Of a stretch of DNA of 64,000 nucleotides, positions 35,780 through 45,019 are shown in pieces. How positions within the stretch are numbered: the stretch's first letter is position 1; the number at the start of each line of letters is the position of its first letter. The stretch covers positions 1,194,894 to 1,258,893 of the forward strand of contig NZ_VMBG01000002.1 of assembly GCF_007559335.1 (NCBI RefSeq), written 5' to 3'. The notes under the pieces were generated by a model. That model saw only the letters and a list, made by a program, of their open reading frames with translations. It did not search any database and was not told the origin of the DNA. The position numbers were made by a program, and so were the translations under genes. Origin of the DNA: Rariglobus hedericola (GTDB lineage: Bacteria; Verrucomicrobiota; Verrucomicrobiia; Opitutales; Opitutaceae).

Positions 35780-37543
35780 ATGATCGAACGCCTGCGAAAG
35801 AAAAAAACCGCGCTCGTGCTGCGTTATAGAAACTGGCGCGGGCGGATCTATGAGGGGCAGTTTGCGATGATCCGCGCGGCGGTGATTGGCGTGGTCGTGC
35901 TTATTTTGGCGGGCGTCGGGTATGTCGCGGGGCGTCCGGTGTGGGATAAATGGCGGTATCAGCGCGCCATGTCCCAGGCGATGGACTACGCGGAGCGTCA
36001 GGACTACCGTAGCTCGATGCTGGCGTTGAAGCGCGCGACCGAACTCGCGCCGATGGATCTGGCAACGTGGCGCGAGGTATCCGACCGCCTCGCCGAGCTG
36101 GGTTCGCCGCAGGCGATCGTGGCGCGTGAAAACGCGGTGCGGCTGGCGCCCGGTGACATGACCATGCGGCTCGCGCTCGTGGGCGAGGCGTTGCGCTTTG
36201 GTCAGATTGATGTCGCCCACGAGGCGCTGGATACGATCGACGAAGCGGCGCGTCGGGACGCGGCGTTTCACCGGCTGGCGGCGGCGGTGGCGATGGCGAC
36301 GGGGTCGGAAGCCGATCTCGAAACCCACCTTGAAGCGCTCGTGGCTGCGGAGCCGAAGGATGCGATTGCGCGTTTCAATCTCGCGGCCGTGCGCGTGTGG
36401 CAGACCGATGAACGAAAGCAGGCGCTGGCCCTCGCGGATTTGGAGCAACTCACGCTGGTGCCCGAGGCGCGGGTGCGGGCTTCGTTGGAGTTGCTCAAGC
36501 ATGCCGCCCGCATCCGCGATGGCGACCGGGCACGCGTCGTGGTGGATTTGCTCACGCAACGTCTCGGCGTGCGCGGTTCATCGGTGGCCGCGGCCGCAGG
36601 CGAACCGGCCGGCTGGCAGGCGTTGTTACAAGGTCTCCAGGAAGCCGCCGCGGCGGGCGATGCCGCCGATGTTGCGCTCGTGGCGCGCTGGCTGGGCGAT
36701 GTGCGCCTGCGTCGTGAAGCACTGGTGTGGATCGAAGGTCTGCCGGATGAAAAACGTAACGCACCCTCCGTCCTGCGCGTGGCGGCGGGCCTGAGCGCGG
36801 AGCTGGAGGATTACGACCGGTTGGAGCCGTTGTTGCTGGCGGGTGGCCTAGGGCCGTTGCCGCCCGACGCGGTGAGGTTGTCCGTCGCAGCGCAACTCCA
36901 GCGCCTGCGTTACCAAAAGTCCCGCGGTCGCGCCACGTGGGAGGACGCGCTGACCGCGTGCGGCGAATCCGTGCAGGCGCTCACCGGCCTGGCGACGCTG
37001 GCCGACATCTGGGGCGACGCCGAGGGCAACGAGCGCGTTCTCCAGGAAATCCTGAAGCGCCAGCCGAAGACGCATTGGGTGTATCTGGCCTTGCGCAACC
37101 GGTATTCCGCGCAAGGCGACACGATGAAGTTGTGGCAACTTTACGGCAGCTGGGCGCAGGCGCGTCCGGATGATCCGGAGTTTGCGCGCACGTGGATCTC
37201 GCTCGGATTGGCGCTGGACCGGATCACGCCCGACTCCGCCCGCGGTGCCATCCAGCGCGGTGAGCAACCCAAGGCCTCGCCGCTCGATCAGGCGCTGGCT
37301 GCGGCTATCCACGCCCGCGCCAAACGCCGCGCTCCCGCCCTCGCGCTCCTAGACGCGATTCCGGCCGCAGTCCGCTCCCGTCCGGATATCGCTTATTGGC
37401 GGGTGGTAGTGCTGGCCGGCGAACCTTCGCGGGCGGATGAAGCCCGTGCCGCGCTGTTGTTTGCCCGTCGTGCCGGACTGCTGCCGGAAGAGAACGCCTT
37501 GCTGGACGCCGCCGAACGCAAATTAGGGCGTGCTGTGAAATAA
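35780..37543 (+). CDS. Membrane-anchored tetratricopeptide-repeat protein
   Basis: About 587 residues from the ATG at 35780, 11 bp after the exosortase stop (GTG at 35768 would overlap that gene by one base). One TM helix near the N-terminus (AAVIGVVVLILAGVGYVAG), then helical TPR-like repeats (DYRSSMLALKRATELAPMDL, RENAVRLAPGDMTMRLALVG). It resembles the TPR partners often found with PEP-CTERM/exosortase polysaccharide loci, but no catalytic domain is visible. Coupled with the exosortase by spacing. Confidence 0.78.
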   Translation: MIERLRKKKTALVLRYRNWRGRIYEGQFAMIRAAVIGVVVLILAGVGYVAGRPVWDKWRYQRAMSQAMDYAERQDYRSSMLALKRATELAPMDLATWREVSDRLAELGSPQAIVARENAVRLAPGDMTMRLALVGEALRFGQIDVAHEALDTIDEAARRDAAFHRLAAAVAMATGSEADLETHLEALVAAEPKDAIARFNLAAVRVWQTDERKQALALADLEQLTLVPEARVRASLELLKHAARIRDGDRARVVVDLLTQRLGVRGSSVAAAAGEPAGWQALLQGLQEAAAAGDAADVALVARWLGDVRLRREALVWIEGLPDEKRNAPSVLRVAAGLSAELEDYDRLEPLLLAGGLGPLPPDAVRLSVAAQLQRLRYQKSRGRATWEDALTACGESVQALTGLATLADIWGDAEGNERVLQEILKRQPKTHWVYLALRNRYSAQGDTMKLWQLYGSWAQARPDDPEFARTWISLGLALDRITPDSARGAIQRGEQPKASPLDQALAAAIHARAKRRAPALALLDAIPAAVRSRPDIAYWRVVVLAGEPSRADEARAALLFARRAGLLPEENALLDAAERKLGRAVK

Positions 37544-37675
37544 TTTAATGCAAGTAAGTGAGTCCTGTTAGGCTTTGGTAAATAAACGGTTAAACACGAG
37601 CGAAGTTGGGTCGAAAGACGGGAGGGGAAGACACTGTTGACAGATGGAAATCTGGACACTCTGTCTGCTCACAAA

Positions 37676-38791
37676 ATGAGGACTTCACCCTATATGGCTT
37701 TCTTGGCCGCACTGGCCATTATTCCATTCTTGGGCGCGCCTGTGCAGGCCGGCTTGGAACAACAGATTGCGACCTTTGACCAGCTGACCAGCGGTTATGG
37801 CGTGATGACGATGGGCAACGCCACCGTGGGCGGTAACTACGGTGACACCCAGGGCGGTATCGCGGTGGGCGGCAACCTGACGATCAGCGGCGGCGATTCG
37901 CAATGGGCCGAGCATTCCAGCGCGGGCTCCAAACCGACCTTTTACGTCGCCGGACAGCTGAACCTCACCGGTAATCAGGAAATCCGCATCAAGAACGGCT
38001 ACGCTTACTTGCCGAATGCCACCGGAACGTGGAATGCGGCCGATAAACGCCTGACGCTTTCAAGCGGCGGCAAGGTCTATACGGGCGGTTCCTCAGACCC
38101 GCTGGCCGGCACTGATCCGCGTTCGACCTCGGGCGGTGCGCCTTGGAACTGGGCCGCCCTTAACAGCAGCTTGGTCAACGTCTCCAACGCCCTCGCGGCG
38201 GCCTCCTCGACCGGCACCATCGGCGTGTCCGGCCAGAACATGACCTTCAACACCAACGGCCAGACCTCCGGCGTGGCCGTGTTCACCCTCGATGGCAGCA
38301 AGTTCCAAGGCACGATCTACGACGCCAACGGCGACGGCGTCTTCGACCAGAACAACGAGCGCATCAGCAACTTCGCGGTGAACATCCCCGCCGACATGGT
38401 TTACGTGATCAACGTCGTGAACTTCGGCGGCAAAACCCTGTTGGACGGCATCAACACCAATACGGATACCGACAGCAACTCGCGCCTGCTCTGGAACATC
38501 ATTCCGTCCAACGGCAACACCGGCACCGTCACGCTCGGCAAAGACGGCTCGACCTTCAACGGCAGCGTGCTCGCCCCGCTGGTCGATGTTAAAAACAACA
38601 ACGGCACCGCCACCAACGGCCAGATCATTGCCGGCAGCTACACGCATAATGGCGGCGAACTCCACTACACCGAGTTCAGTGCGCCGGTTTCGTTCTCCGC
38701 CGTGCCCGAGCCGGGCACTTGGGGATTGTTTGGTATCGCCGGTTGCGCCGTCATGATGGCCATGCGCCGCAACCGCCGTCGTCGCGCCTGA
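37676..38791 (+). CDS. Choice-of-anchor A family protein with PEP-CTERM sorting signal
   Basis: 371 residues from the ATG at 37676. Signal peptide ends near VQA/GLEQQ. The middle has the choice-of-anchor A pattern GNATVGGNYGDTQGGIAVGG and later AVNIPADMVYVINVVNFGGK, LLWNIIPSNGNTGTV and FNGSVLAPLVDVKNNNGTA. C-terminus: VPEPGTWGLFGIAGCAVMM then MRRNRRRRA, the PEP motif, helix and basic tail. Located 132 bp after the TPR gene, it is probably the local substrate of the exosortase, an exported structural protein of the cell surface. Confidence 0.9.
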   Translation: MRTSPYMAFLAALAIIPFLGAPVQAGLEQQIATFDQLTSGYGVMTMGNATVGGNYGDTQGGIAVGGNLTISGGDSQWAEHSSAGSKPTFYVAGQLNLTGNQEIRIKNGYAYLPNATGTWNAADKRLTLSSGGKVYTGGSSDPLAGTDPRSTSGGAPWNWAALNSSLVNVSNALAAASSTGTIGVSGQNMTFNTNGQTSGVAVFTLDGSKFQGTIYDANGDGVFDQNNERISNFAVNIPADMVYVINVVNFGGKTLLDGINTNTDTDSNSRLLWNIIPSNGNTGTVTLGKDGSTFNGSVLAPLVDVKNNNGTATNGQIIAGSYTHNGGELHYTEFSAPVSFSAVPEPGTWGLFGIAGCAVMMAMRRNRRRRA

Positions 38792-38930
38792 GGCGCCCTA
38801 ACGCGTGCTGCGCCTCGGTGACGCGCAGTGGCGCGCGGTCCTGCAACTGTTACGCACGGGGTAAATCGCGTGATTATCCGCAGCCCGCAGTTGCTTGATG
38901 GGGGCCGGTCCGCTCTGTGAGCGGCTCCAC

Positions 38931-40154
38931 ATGGAAAGCCACGTTCCGATCGCCGCCGCCCGCCCGTCGTCCGCTCCCGTCATTCCGGCCGGGCGCCTGC
39001 TCGTCCTCGTGCTGGGCGCGCTCACCGCGCTGGGGCCGCTCGCGATCGACATGTATCTGCCCGCGCTGCCGTGGATCGCGCGCGATGTGGGCGTCGATCT
39101 TGGCGCGGTGCAACTCACACTCTCGGTTTTCTTGATCGGTGTCGCCGCGGGCCAGGCGCTCTACGGGCCGATTGTTGATCGCTGGGGACGCCGCTGGCCG
39201 CTGCTCATTGGCATGGCCATCTTCGTGGTCGCGGCGGTGGGCTGCGCCTATGCGCAGTCGATGAAGAGCCTGCTCATCTGGCGGCTGATCATGGCGCTCG
39301 GCGGCTCGGCCAGCATGGTGATTCCGCGGGCGGTGGTGCGCGATCTGTTCGGCGAGAAGGATTCGGCGCGCGTGCATTCGGTGCTGATGCTGATCCTCGG
39401 CGTGTCGCCGATCCTGGCGCCCACGCTCGGCGGACAACTGCTCAATTTCACCGGCTGGCGGGGGATTTTCTGGGTGCTCGCGGGCATCGGTATCGCGTGC
39501 ACCGTGGCGATCCTGATCTGGCTGCCCGAGTCGCTCCCGCGCGAGTCGCGTTCGCCGGTCGGCGTAGGGCGTGCGCTCAAGACTTACGGACGCCTGCTCA
39601 CGGATCGCCGCTTCATCGGACCGGCGCTTGCGTCGGGTTGCACGCTCGGAGGCATCTTTGCCTACCTGTCGGGCTCGTCGTTTGTCTTCATCGAGCTCTT
39701 TAAACTCACGCCGCAGCAATACGCCTTCGTCTTCGGGTTCAACGCCGCCGGTCTGATCGCCGCGTCGCAGATCAACCGCTGGCTGCTCAACCGCTACACC
39801 TCGTGGCAGGTGATCTCGGTGGCATTTTTGGTCAACGCCGTCGTCGGCCTCGCGCTCGCCGGAGTCGGGGCGACCGGGTGGGGCGGACTCCCTCTGATGA
39901 TCGCCTTGCTCTTCCTGAGCCTCTCGGCCGCCGGTGTGATTTTCCCCAATGTCGCGGCGCTGGCGATGACTCCCTTCGGCGAGATTGCCGGCAGTGCATC
40001 CGCTCTGTTGGGCACCGTGCAATTCGTGTTGGGCGCCACTGCCGGTGCGCTGGTCGGCGTGTTTCACGACGGCACGGCGTTCCCCATGACGGCCAGCGTG
40101 GCGGGGTGCGCGCTGGGCGGTTGGATAATCCTGCGCACGATTGCGCGGGGTTGA
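38931..40154 (+). CDS. Bcr/CflA-type MFS drug-resistance transporter
   Basis: 407 residues from the ATG at 38931 (MESHVPIAAARPSSAPVIP). Twelve predicted TM helices. The family signature is TALGPLAIDMYLPALPWIAR in TM1 with the DMYLPALP motif, and GVAAGQALYGPIVDRWGRRW as motif A between TM2 and TM3. LGGSASMVIPRAVVRDLF is the third typical segment. Exports drugs such as chloramphenicol or sulfonamides in proton-coupled fashion; the substrate cannot be read here. Confidence 0.9.
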   Translation: MESHVPIAAARPSSAPVIPAGRLLVLVLGALTALGPLAIDMYLPALPWIARDVGVDLGAVQLTLSVFLIGVAAGQALYGPIVDRWGRRWPLLIGMAIFVVAAVGCAYAQSMKSLLIWRLIMALGGSASMVIPRAVVRDLFGEKDSARVHSVLMLILGVSPILAPTLGGQLLNFTGWRGIFWVLAGIGIACTVAILIWLPESLPRESRSPVGVGRALKTYGRLLTDRRFIGPALASGCTLGGIFAYLSGSSFVFIELFKLTPQQYAFVFGFNAAGLIAASQINRWLLNRYTSWQVISVAFLVNAVVGLALAGVGATGWGGLPLMIALLFLSLSAAGVIFPNVAALAMTPFGEIAGSASALLGTVQFVLGATAGALVGVFHDGTAFPMTASVAGCALGGWIILRTIARG

Positions 40155-40510
40155 GTGATTTTTGGCAGCGCCCGAGCTGGATTTTGGCTTGTTGATGATC
40201 AGTAGGTTAAGATTGGGTTAAAACTTTTATGAGAAATCTGTGAGTTTGTTCATCCCGCGTGTTGACGTTGGCATGAACGATGCAATTGTTCTCCTCGTTC
40301 CTGCTTAGCAGGGACATTTTGGGGTAACCTAGAAAGCAAATGGCCGGTCGCTTAGGGGTAGGCGACCGGCCAACTTATTTTTACGAGGCGAAGATCGCCA
40401 ATGCGTTAAGACCTTTTGATTCGGCTTCTCATCATCGTGGATTTTCTCCCATGCGTGCCTGCGTGGAGCCACCGATGGTTGAAAAACTCTCACCAGAGTA
40501 AGCTTTCCGC
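40155..40510. other. Gene-free stretch with two hairpins, possible small RNA
   Basis: No credible protein gene. A strong hairpin TGGCCGGTCGC...GCGACCGGCCA (40341-40372, 10-base loop) is followed by AACTTATTTTT and could end a transcript. A smaller hairpin (GTTCCTGC...GCAGGGAC) lies at 40299-40317, and a TTGACG box at 40262. Together they could be a short RNA transcribed towards ku; nothing confirms it. Confidence 0.35.
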
Positions 40511-41356
40511 ATGAGAGCTATCTGGAAAGGCGCGATCAGCTTTGGTCTGGTCAATATTCCCGTCTCCCTTTTTCCCGCGCTTCGTCGCGAGGAGTTGAAG
40601 TTCCGCCTGCTGCGCGCCTCCGACCATAGCCCCGTTAATTACAAGCGTGTCGCCGAGGCCGACGGCAAAGAGGTGCCGTGGGCCCAGATCGTCAAAGGCT
40701 ACGAACACGAGAAGGGGAAGTTCGTCGTGCTGAAGGACGAAGATTTTGCCCGCGTCGATGTCGAAGCCACCCAGACCGTCGACATCCTTCACTTCGTGAA
40801 ATTGTCCGAGGTGAACCCGCTGCTTTTCAACAAGCCGTATTACATGGAGGCGACCAAGGGTGGCGAAAAAGCTTACGTGCTCCTGCGCGAAGCGTTGGTC
40901 GCCACCGGCAAGATCGGTATCGCCAAGGTCGTCATCAAAACCCGCCAGCACCTCGCCGCCATCAAGCCGCAGGAGAAGGGCCTCATGCTCGAGCTGATGC
41001 ATTATCCCGAAGACCTGCTCGAGACTGCGGATTTCAAAACCCCCGCCAAAGCCGCTCCCGGCGCGAAGGAGCTCAAAATGGCTCGCTCCTTGATCGAGAC
41101 CATGACCGCCCCGTGGGAACCCGAAGACTATCAGGATGAATACCACGAGGTCCTCGAAAAGATCATCGAGGACAAGGTGAAGCACCAAGGCCGCCACACC
41201 AAGGCTGAGCCGGCTGCGAAATCCAAGCGTGCGTCCAACGTCATCGATCTCGTCGCCGTGCTTCAACAGAGCCTCGCCGAAAACAAAAAGAAGCCGCAGC
41301 CCGCCGCGAAGAAAAAGCCCGCCGGTAAATCTGCGTCCAAGCGCAAGGCGGCCTGA
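40511..41356 (+). CDS. ku: Ku DNA end-binding protein
   Basis: Homodimeric ring that binds double-strand ends and recruits LigD in non-homologous end joining. 281 residues. Typical N-terminus MRAIWKGAISFGLVNIPVSL, ring core motifs EKGKFVVLKDEDFARVDVEA, SEVNPLLFNKPYYMEA and GIAKVVIKTRQHLAAIKPQE, then a lysine/alanine-rich C-terminal extension (from about residue 235) that helps recruit the ligase. Starts an operon with the two LigD genes. Confidence 0.95.
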   Translation: MRAIWKGAISFGLVNIPVSLFPALRREELKFRLLRASDHSPVNYKRVAEADGKEVPWAQIVKGYEHEKGKFVVLKDEDFARVDVEATQTVDILHFVKLSEVNPLLFNKPYYMEATKGGEKAYVLLREALVATGKIGIAKVVIKTRQHLAAIKPQEKGLMLELMHYPEDLLETADFKTPAKAAPGAKELKMARSLIETMTAPWEPEDYQDEYHEVLEKIIEDKVKHQGRHTKAEPAAKSKRASNVIDLVAVLQQSLAENKKKPQPAAKKKPAGKSASKRKAA

Positions 41357-41383
41357 GCTACTCAACGTAGTCGCGCTCACGTC

Positions 41384-43012
41384 ATGTCGCTCAAGGCCTA
41401 CATCAAGAAGCGCGACTTTAAGAAGACCGCCGAGCCGCGCGGCAAAATCGCGGAGGGCAAATCCTACCGTTTCGTCATCCAGAAACACGCCGCCTCGCGC
41501 CTGCACTACGACTTCCGCCTGGAGATCGATGGCACGTTGAAATCCTGGGCCGTCCCCAAGGGCATTCCCTTCGCACATGGCGAGAAACGTCTGGCCGTCC
41601 ATGTCGAGGATCACCCCGTGTCCTACATTGATTTCGAGGGGACCATTCCCAAGGGGCAATATGGCGGCGGCACCGTGATGGTGTGGGATCGCGGCAGGTT
41701 CACGCCCGACACCGCCACCCCGGGCAAGGACCTCGCCGGCGGCAAACTCCACTTCACCCTTAAGGGCAAAAAACTGAAAGGCGCCTGGTATCTCGTCCGC
41801 ATCCGCGATCCCGAGGCCAACCAGTGGCTGCTCATCCGCGGCGGCGACGACATGAAGCCGGTTTCCGCGAAGCAGGACGACACCTCCGTTCTCTCCGGCA
41901 AATCCATGAAGGCGCTCGGCGAAAGCGACCAGGTGTGGGAATCAAAACCTGCGCCCGCTGCCAAGCCGCGCAAAACCAAGTCTGTCGCGGCACCTGCCAC
42001 CGCGAAACCCAAGGCCCGCCCCGCGCCCCGCGTTGCGCCACTGAAATTCGTCGAGCCGATGAAGGCCCGCTTGGCCGATTCGCCGCCCGCCGGCGACTGG
42101 ACGTATGAGATCAAGTTCGACGGCTTCCGCGCGCTCGCGCTGAAAAATGCCGCCGGCACTCAGCTGCTCTCGCGCAACGAAAAGGACCTCGCGGAAAAAT
42201 TCCCGGAGGTCGCCGCCGCCGTGGCCGCCCTCGGCGTGGACGACGCGATCATCGACGGAGAGATTGTCGCCCTCGACGATCAGGGCCGCTCTTCGTTCCA
42301 GCTCCTGCAGGCCTACGAACTCGGTGACGCGAAGCCGCCGCTCCATTACTACGTGTTCGACCTGCTTCGTCTCAACGGTGAGAGCCTCGTGGATCTCCCG
42401 CTCGCCGAGCGCAAGGCGCGCCTCAAAAAGCTCCTCGGGCGCAAGACCGCCGGCGTGATCCGTTACTCCGCCTCGCTGGGCTCCGATGTGGACGCGCTCC
42501 TGAAGCAGGCGCAGTCGGTCGGGCTCGAGGGCCTGATCGGCAAGCGCACCGATTCCCCGTATGAAACCGGCCGGCGCAGCGGCGCGTGGATCAAGCTCAA
42601 GCTCCACCACGAGCAGGAGTTCGTCATCGGCGGCTACACGCCGCCCGCCGGCAGCCGCACGCATTTTGGCGCGCTGCTCATCGGTGTGCACCAAGGGAAG
42701 AAGCTCCTGTTCACCGCCAAGGTCGGCACGGGTTTCAACCATGCGTTGCTGCGCGCCCTGCATGACCGTTTTCAAAAACTGCTCCGCGAGTCGTGTCCGT
42801 TCGACAATCTGCCCGAGACGAAAACCTCGCGCTACGGGCAGACCATCACCGCCTCCGTCATGAAAACCTGCCGCTGGATCAAGCCGGTGCTCGTGTGCCA
42901 GGTGCGTTTCTCCGAGTGGACGCGCGACGGCAGCCTGCGCCAGCCCGTCTTCCTCGGCCTGCGCGAGGACAAGTCCGCCGCGGAGGTCGTCCGCGAAAAA
43001 GCCGCCGCCTGA
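41384..43012 (+). CDS. ligD: LigD phosphoesterase-ligase (PE and LIG domains, no polymerase domain)
   Basis: 542 residues, 27 bp after ku. PE domain at about residues 20-150: FVIQKHAASRLHYDFRLEID, GEKRLAVHVEDHP and GTIPKGQYGGGTVMVWDRG, the last including the catalytic His/Asp region. The ATP-dependent ligase domain at about residues 215-530 has the lysyl-AMP motif TYEIKFDGFRAL (Lys in KFD), EIVALD and SGAWIKLKLHHEQEFVIGG (motif V). The polymerase domain that is joined to these in many LigD proteins is a separate gene at 43024, so the enzyme is split. Confidence 0.93.
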   Translation: MSLKAYIKKRDFKKTAEPRGKIAEGKSYRFVIQKHAASRLHYDFRLEIDGTLKSWAVPKGIPFAHGEKRLAVHVEDHPVSYIDFEGTIPKGQYGGGTVMVWDRGRFTPDTATPGKDLAGGKLHFTLKGKKLKGAWYLVRIRDPEANQWLLIRGGDDMKPVSAKQDDTSVLSGKSMKALGESDQVWESKPAPAAKPRKTKSVAAPATAKPKARPAPRVAPLKFVEPMKARLADSPPAGDWTYEIKFDGFRALALKNAAGTQLLSRNEKDLAEKFPEVAAAVAALGVDDAIIDGEIVALDDQGRSSFQLLQAYELGDAKPPLHYYVFDLLRLNGESLVDLPLAERKARLKKLLGRKTAGVIRYSASLGSDVDALLKQAQSVGLEGLIGKRTDSPYETGRRSGAWIKLKLHHEQEFVIGGYTPPAGSRTHFGALLIGVHQGKKLLFTAKVGTGFNHALLRALHDRFQKLLRESCPFDNLPETKTSRYGQTITASVMKTCRWIKPVLVCQVRFSEWTRDGSLRQPVFLGLREDKSAAEVVREKAAA

Positions 43013-43023
43013 CCCGTCCTGCC

Positions 43024-43947
43024 ATGGCTTCCATCAAAACCCAGCTCGACGTGGACGGCACAACCGTGGAGGTGAGCAACCTTCAGAAAGTGATGTATCC
43101 GGAAACCGGATTCACCAAGGGCGACGTGATTGATTACTACATCAAGATATCGAAGCACCTCCTGCCGCATCTCAAAAAACGGCCGATCACGCTCAAGCGT
43201 TATCCCGACGGGGTGGACGGATTTTTCTTCTACGAGAAACAGTGTCCGCCGCACCGCCCCAAGTGGATCAAGACCACCGACGTTCCTAAGTCCGACGGCA
43301 CCGACATCCATTACTGCGTGATGAGCGACCTGCCCGCTCTGGTGTGGGCGGCCAACCTCGCCGACCTGGAGCTGCACACCTTCCTGCACAAGGCTCCGGC
43401 TATCGGACGCCCGAACGCGCTGGCCTTCGACCTCGATCCGGGCCTGCCGGCCGACATCCTCACTTGTGCGCACGTGGGCCTGAAGTTGAAGGCGCTCTTC
43501 GACGCGCTCGGACTGGAGAGTTTTCCCAAGACGTCCGGCTCAAAAGGCCTGCAGATTTATGTGCCGCTGAACACGCCGGTGACCTACGCAAAGACCAAGG
43601 CCTTCGCCCATGCGGTGGCGGAGTTGCTGGCGCGCGAACTGCCCGACCTCGTGGTGTCGGACATGAAGAAAAGCCTGCGCAAAGGAAAGGTGCTGGTGGA
43701 CTGGAGCCAGAACGACGACCACAAGACCACGGTGAACGTCTATTCGCTCCGCGCGAAGGCACACCCGACGGTTTCGACTCCGGTGACGTGGAAGGAAGTG
43801 GAAGCCGCGTTGAAGAAAAAGAACGCCAGGCTCCTCACCTTCGAAACAACCGATGTCCTCAAGCGCGTCAAAAAACACGGCGACCTCTTCGCCGCCGTGC
43901 TGACGCTGAAGCAAAAGCTGCCGGCGCTGAGTCGCTTGAAGATGTGA
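43024..43947 (+). CDS. LigD polymerase/primase domain protein
   Basis: 307 residues from the ATG at 43024, 11 bp after the PE-ligase gene. Archaeo-eukaryotic primase-type polymerase that fills gaps and adds ribonucleotides during NHEJ. Motifs: TKGDVIDYYIKISKHLLPHL, KRPITLKRYPDGVDGFFFYE, RPNALAFDLDPGLPADI (metal-binding DLDP) and SGSKGLQIYVPLN. The second catalytic Asp is in LVDWSQND. Frame and start are certain; an upstream in-frame extension overlaps the ligase gene and is not domain-like. Confidence 0.93.
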   Translation: MASIKTQLDVDGTTVEVSNLQKVMYPETGFTKGDVIDYYIKISKHLLPHLKKRPITLKRYPDGVDGFFFYEKQCPPHRPKWIKTTDVPKSDGTDIHYCVMSDLPALVWAANLADLELHTFLHKAPAIGRPNALAFDLDPGLPADILTCAHVGLKLKALFDALGLESFPKTSGSKGLQIYVPLNTPVTYAKTKAFAHAVAELLARELPDLVVSDMKKSLRKGKVLVDWSQNDDHKTTVNVYSLRAKAHPTVSTPVTWKEVEAALKKKNARLLTFETTDVLKRVKKHGDLFAAVLTLKQKLPALSRLKM

Positions 43948-44009
43948 TCGGGATGAGGCGGCAGAGAAAGAGCGTGTGAAGAGAGGCGGAGTTTGATGCG
44001 TTGGTTTCT

Positions 44010-44426
44010 ATGAAACCCCTCTGCTTACTGCTCTTCGTCTTTTGCCTGGGTGGTCACTTGCCGGCGGCGGTGCTGACGACCGCGCGTGAGACCAAGGCCT
44101 CGACGACGCTCGTGGACGGAAAATATCTCCATGAACGCACCGTTGAAGTGGTGGTAGGGCTGAGTGAAGAGGAGTTGTCCAAGAAGCCGATGGTGGAGGT
44201 CTTTTACATCGAAATGGATTCTCCCGATAAATTCGAAGTCGGTTATACGGGGTATTACATCCGCACCCTCAATTTTACCCAGGCCGTGGTGGTGAGACCG
44301 GAAGGACCGAGAAACATGAAGGACGTCTGGGCCGCCCGCATCACGCTCGACGGCAAGGCGGTTGCCTGGAAGGGCGAAAACGCCGCGGCGCTCAAGTGGA
44401 TCAAAGCCCTCAACCCCCGACGCTGA
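44010..44426 (+). CDS. Hypothetical exported protein
   Basis: 138 residues from the ATG at 44010. Signal peptide MKPLCLLLFVFCLGGHLPAA. The mature protein is a mixed beta pattern with no recognised domain (TTLVDGKYLHERTVEVVVGL, FYIEMDSPDKFEVGYTGYYI). Located 63 bp after the LigD polymerase gene, it may be read from the same promoter, but a role in DNA repair is improbable for an exported protein. It ends just before the 21-bp repeat array. Confidence 0.7.
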   Translation: MKPLCLLLFVFCLGGHLPAAVLTTARETKASTTLVDGKYLHERTVEVVVGLSEEELSKKPMVEVFYIEMDSPDKFEVGYTGYYIRTLNFTQAVVVRPEGPRNMKDVWAARITLDGKAVAWKGENAAALKWIKALNPRR

Positions 44427-44475
44427 CCGCGAACCGGGTGTGCTTGGGTGCTGGCTTATTTAAGCCGGGCACGGC

Positions 44476-44895
44476 TACCCCGGTCATAGGGACAGCTTCC
44501 CCGCTTAAAGGCGCTCGTGCCTATGTCATATGGACGAGCTGATATGTCATTAGAACGAGCCCATATAAGGTATGGCCTCGACGGTATGAGGTATGACGTC
44601 GGCGATATGAGATATCTGCCAGCCGTGGGTGCTTATCTGCTATCCGAGGAATCCTAAACGGTGACCGAGGGATCTTAACCGGATGCCGTGGGATGCTAAT
44701 TTTTAATGGAGGAAGCTTAACCGACAGCCGAGGAGGCTTAACCGCCATCGGTGGATACCTAACGGTCTTCCGGGGATCACTAACGGGTAAAAGAGGAGGC
44801 TTAAGTTCCATCCGTGGAGCATTAAAAATCCTCCGTGGAGCTCTGGCGGACATCCGAGGAGTGTTAACTTGTTATGGTTTGAGCATAACTTGCTT
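44476..44895. repeat. Degenerate 21-bp tandem repeat array (20 units)
   Basis: Aligning the segment in 21-base steps from 44476 to 44895 gives a regular pattern without gaps: TA sits at positions 12-13 in 17 of 20 units. From 44623 the consensus is CCGAGGAGGCTTAACCGNCA plus one base, and the earlier third is a diverged form around GATATGTCATATGGACGAG. Steps of 21 bp equal two helical turns, so the TA steps fall on one face. The units are read as heptapeptides on both strands, but protein coding is doubtful. A few weak units may extend to the left. Confidence 0.75.
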
Positions 44896-45019
44896 GGAAG
44901 TGACGCCAATTCCTTGGGGAATCATTCAAACCAGCATTCCGGCCCGCCGAAGTCGGGCCAGCAAGCGCCGCCAATTACACCAAGTTGCCGGTTTTGCTGC
45001 TCCGCCCGTTCTCGAGCTT

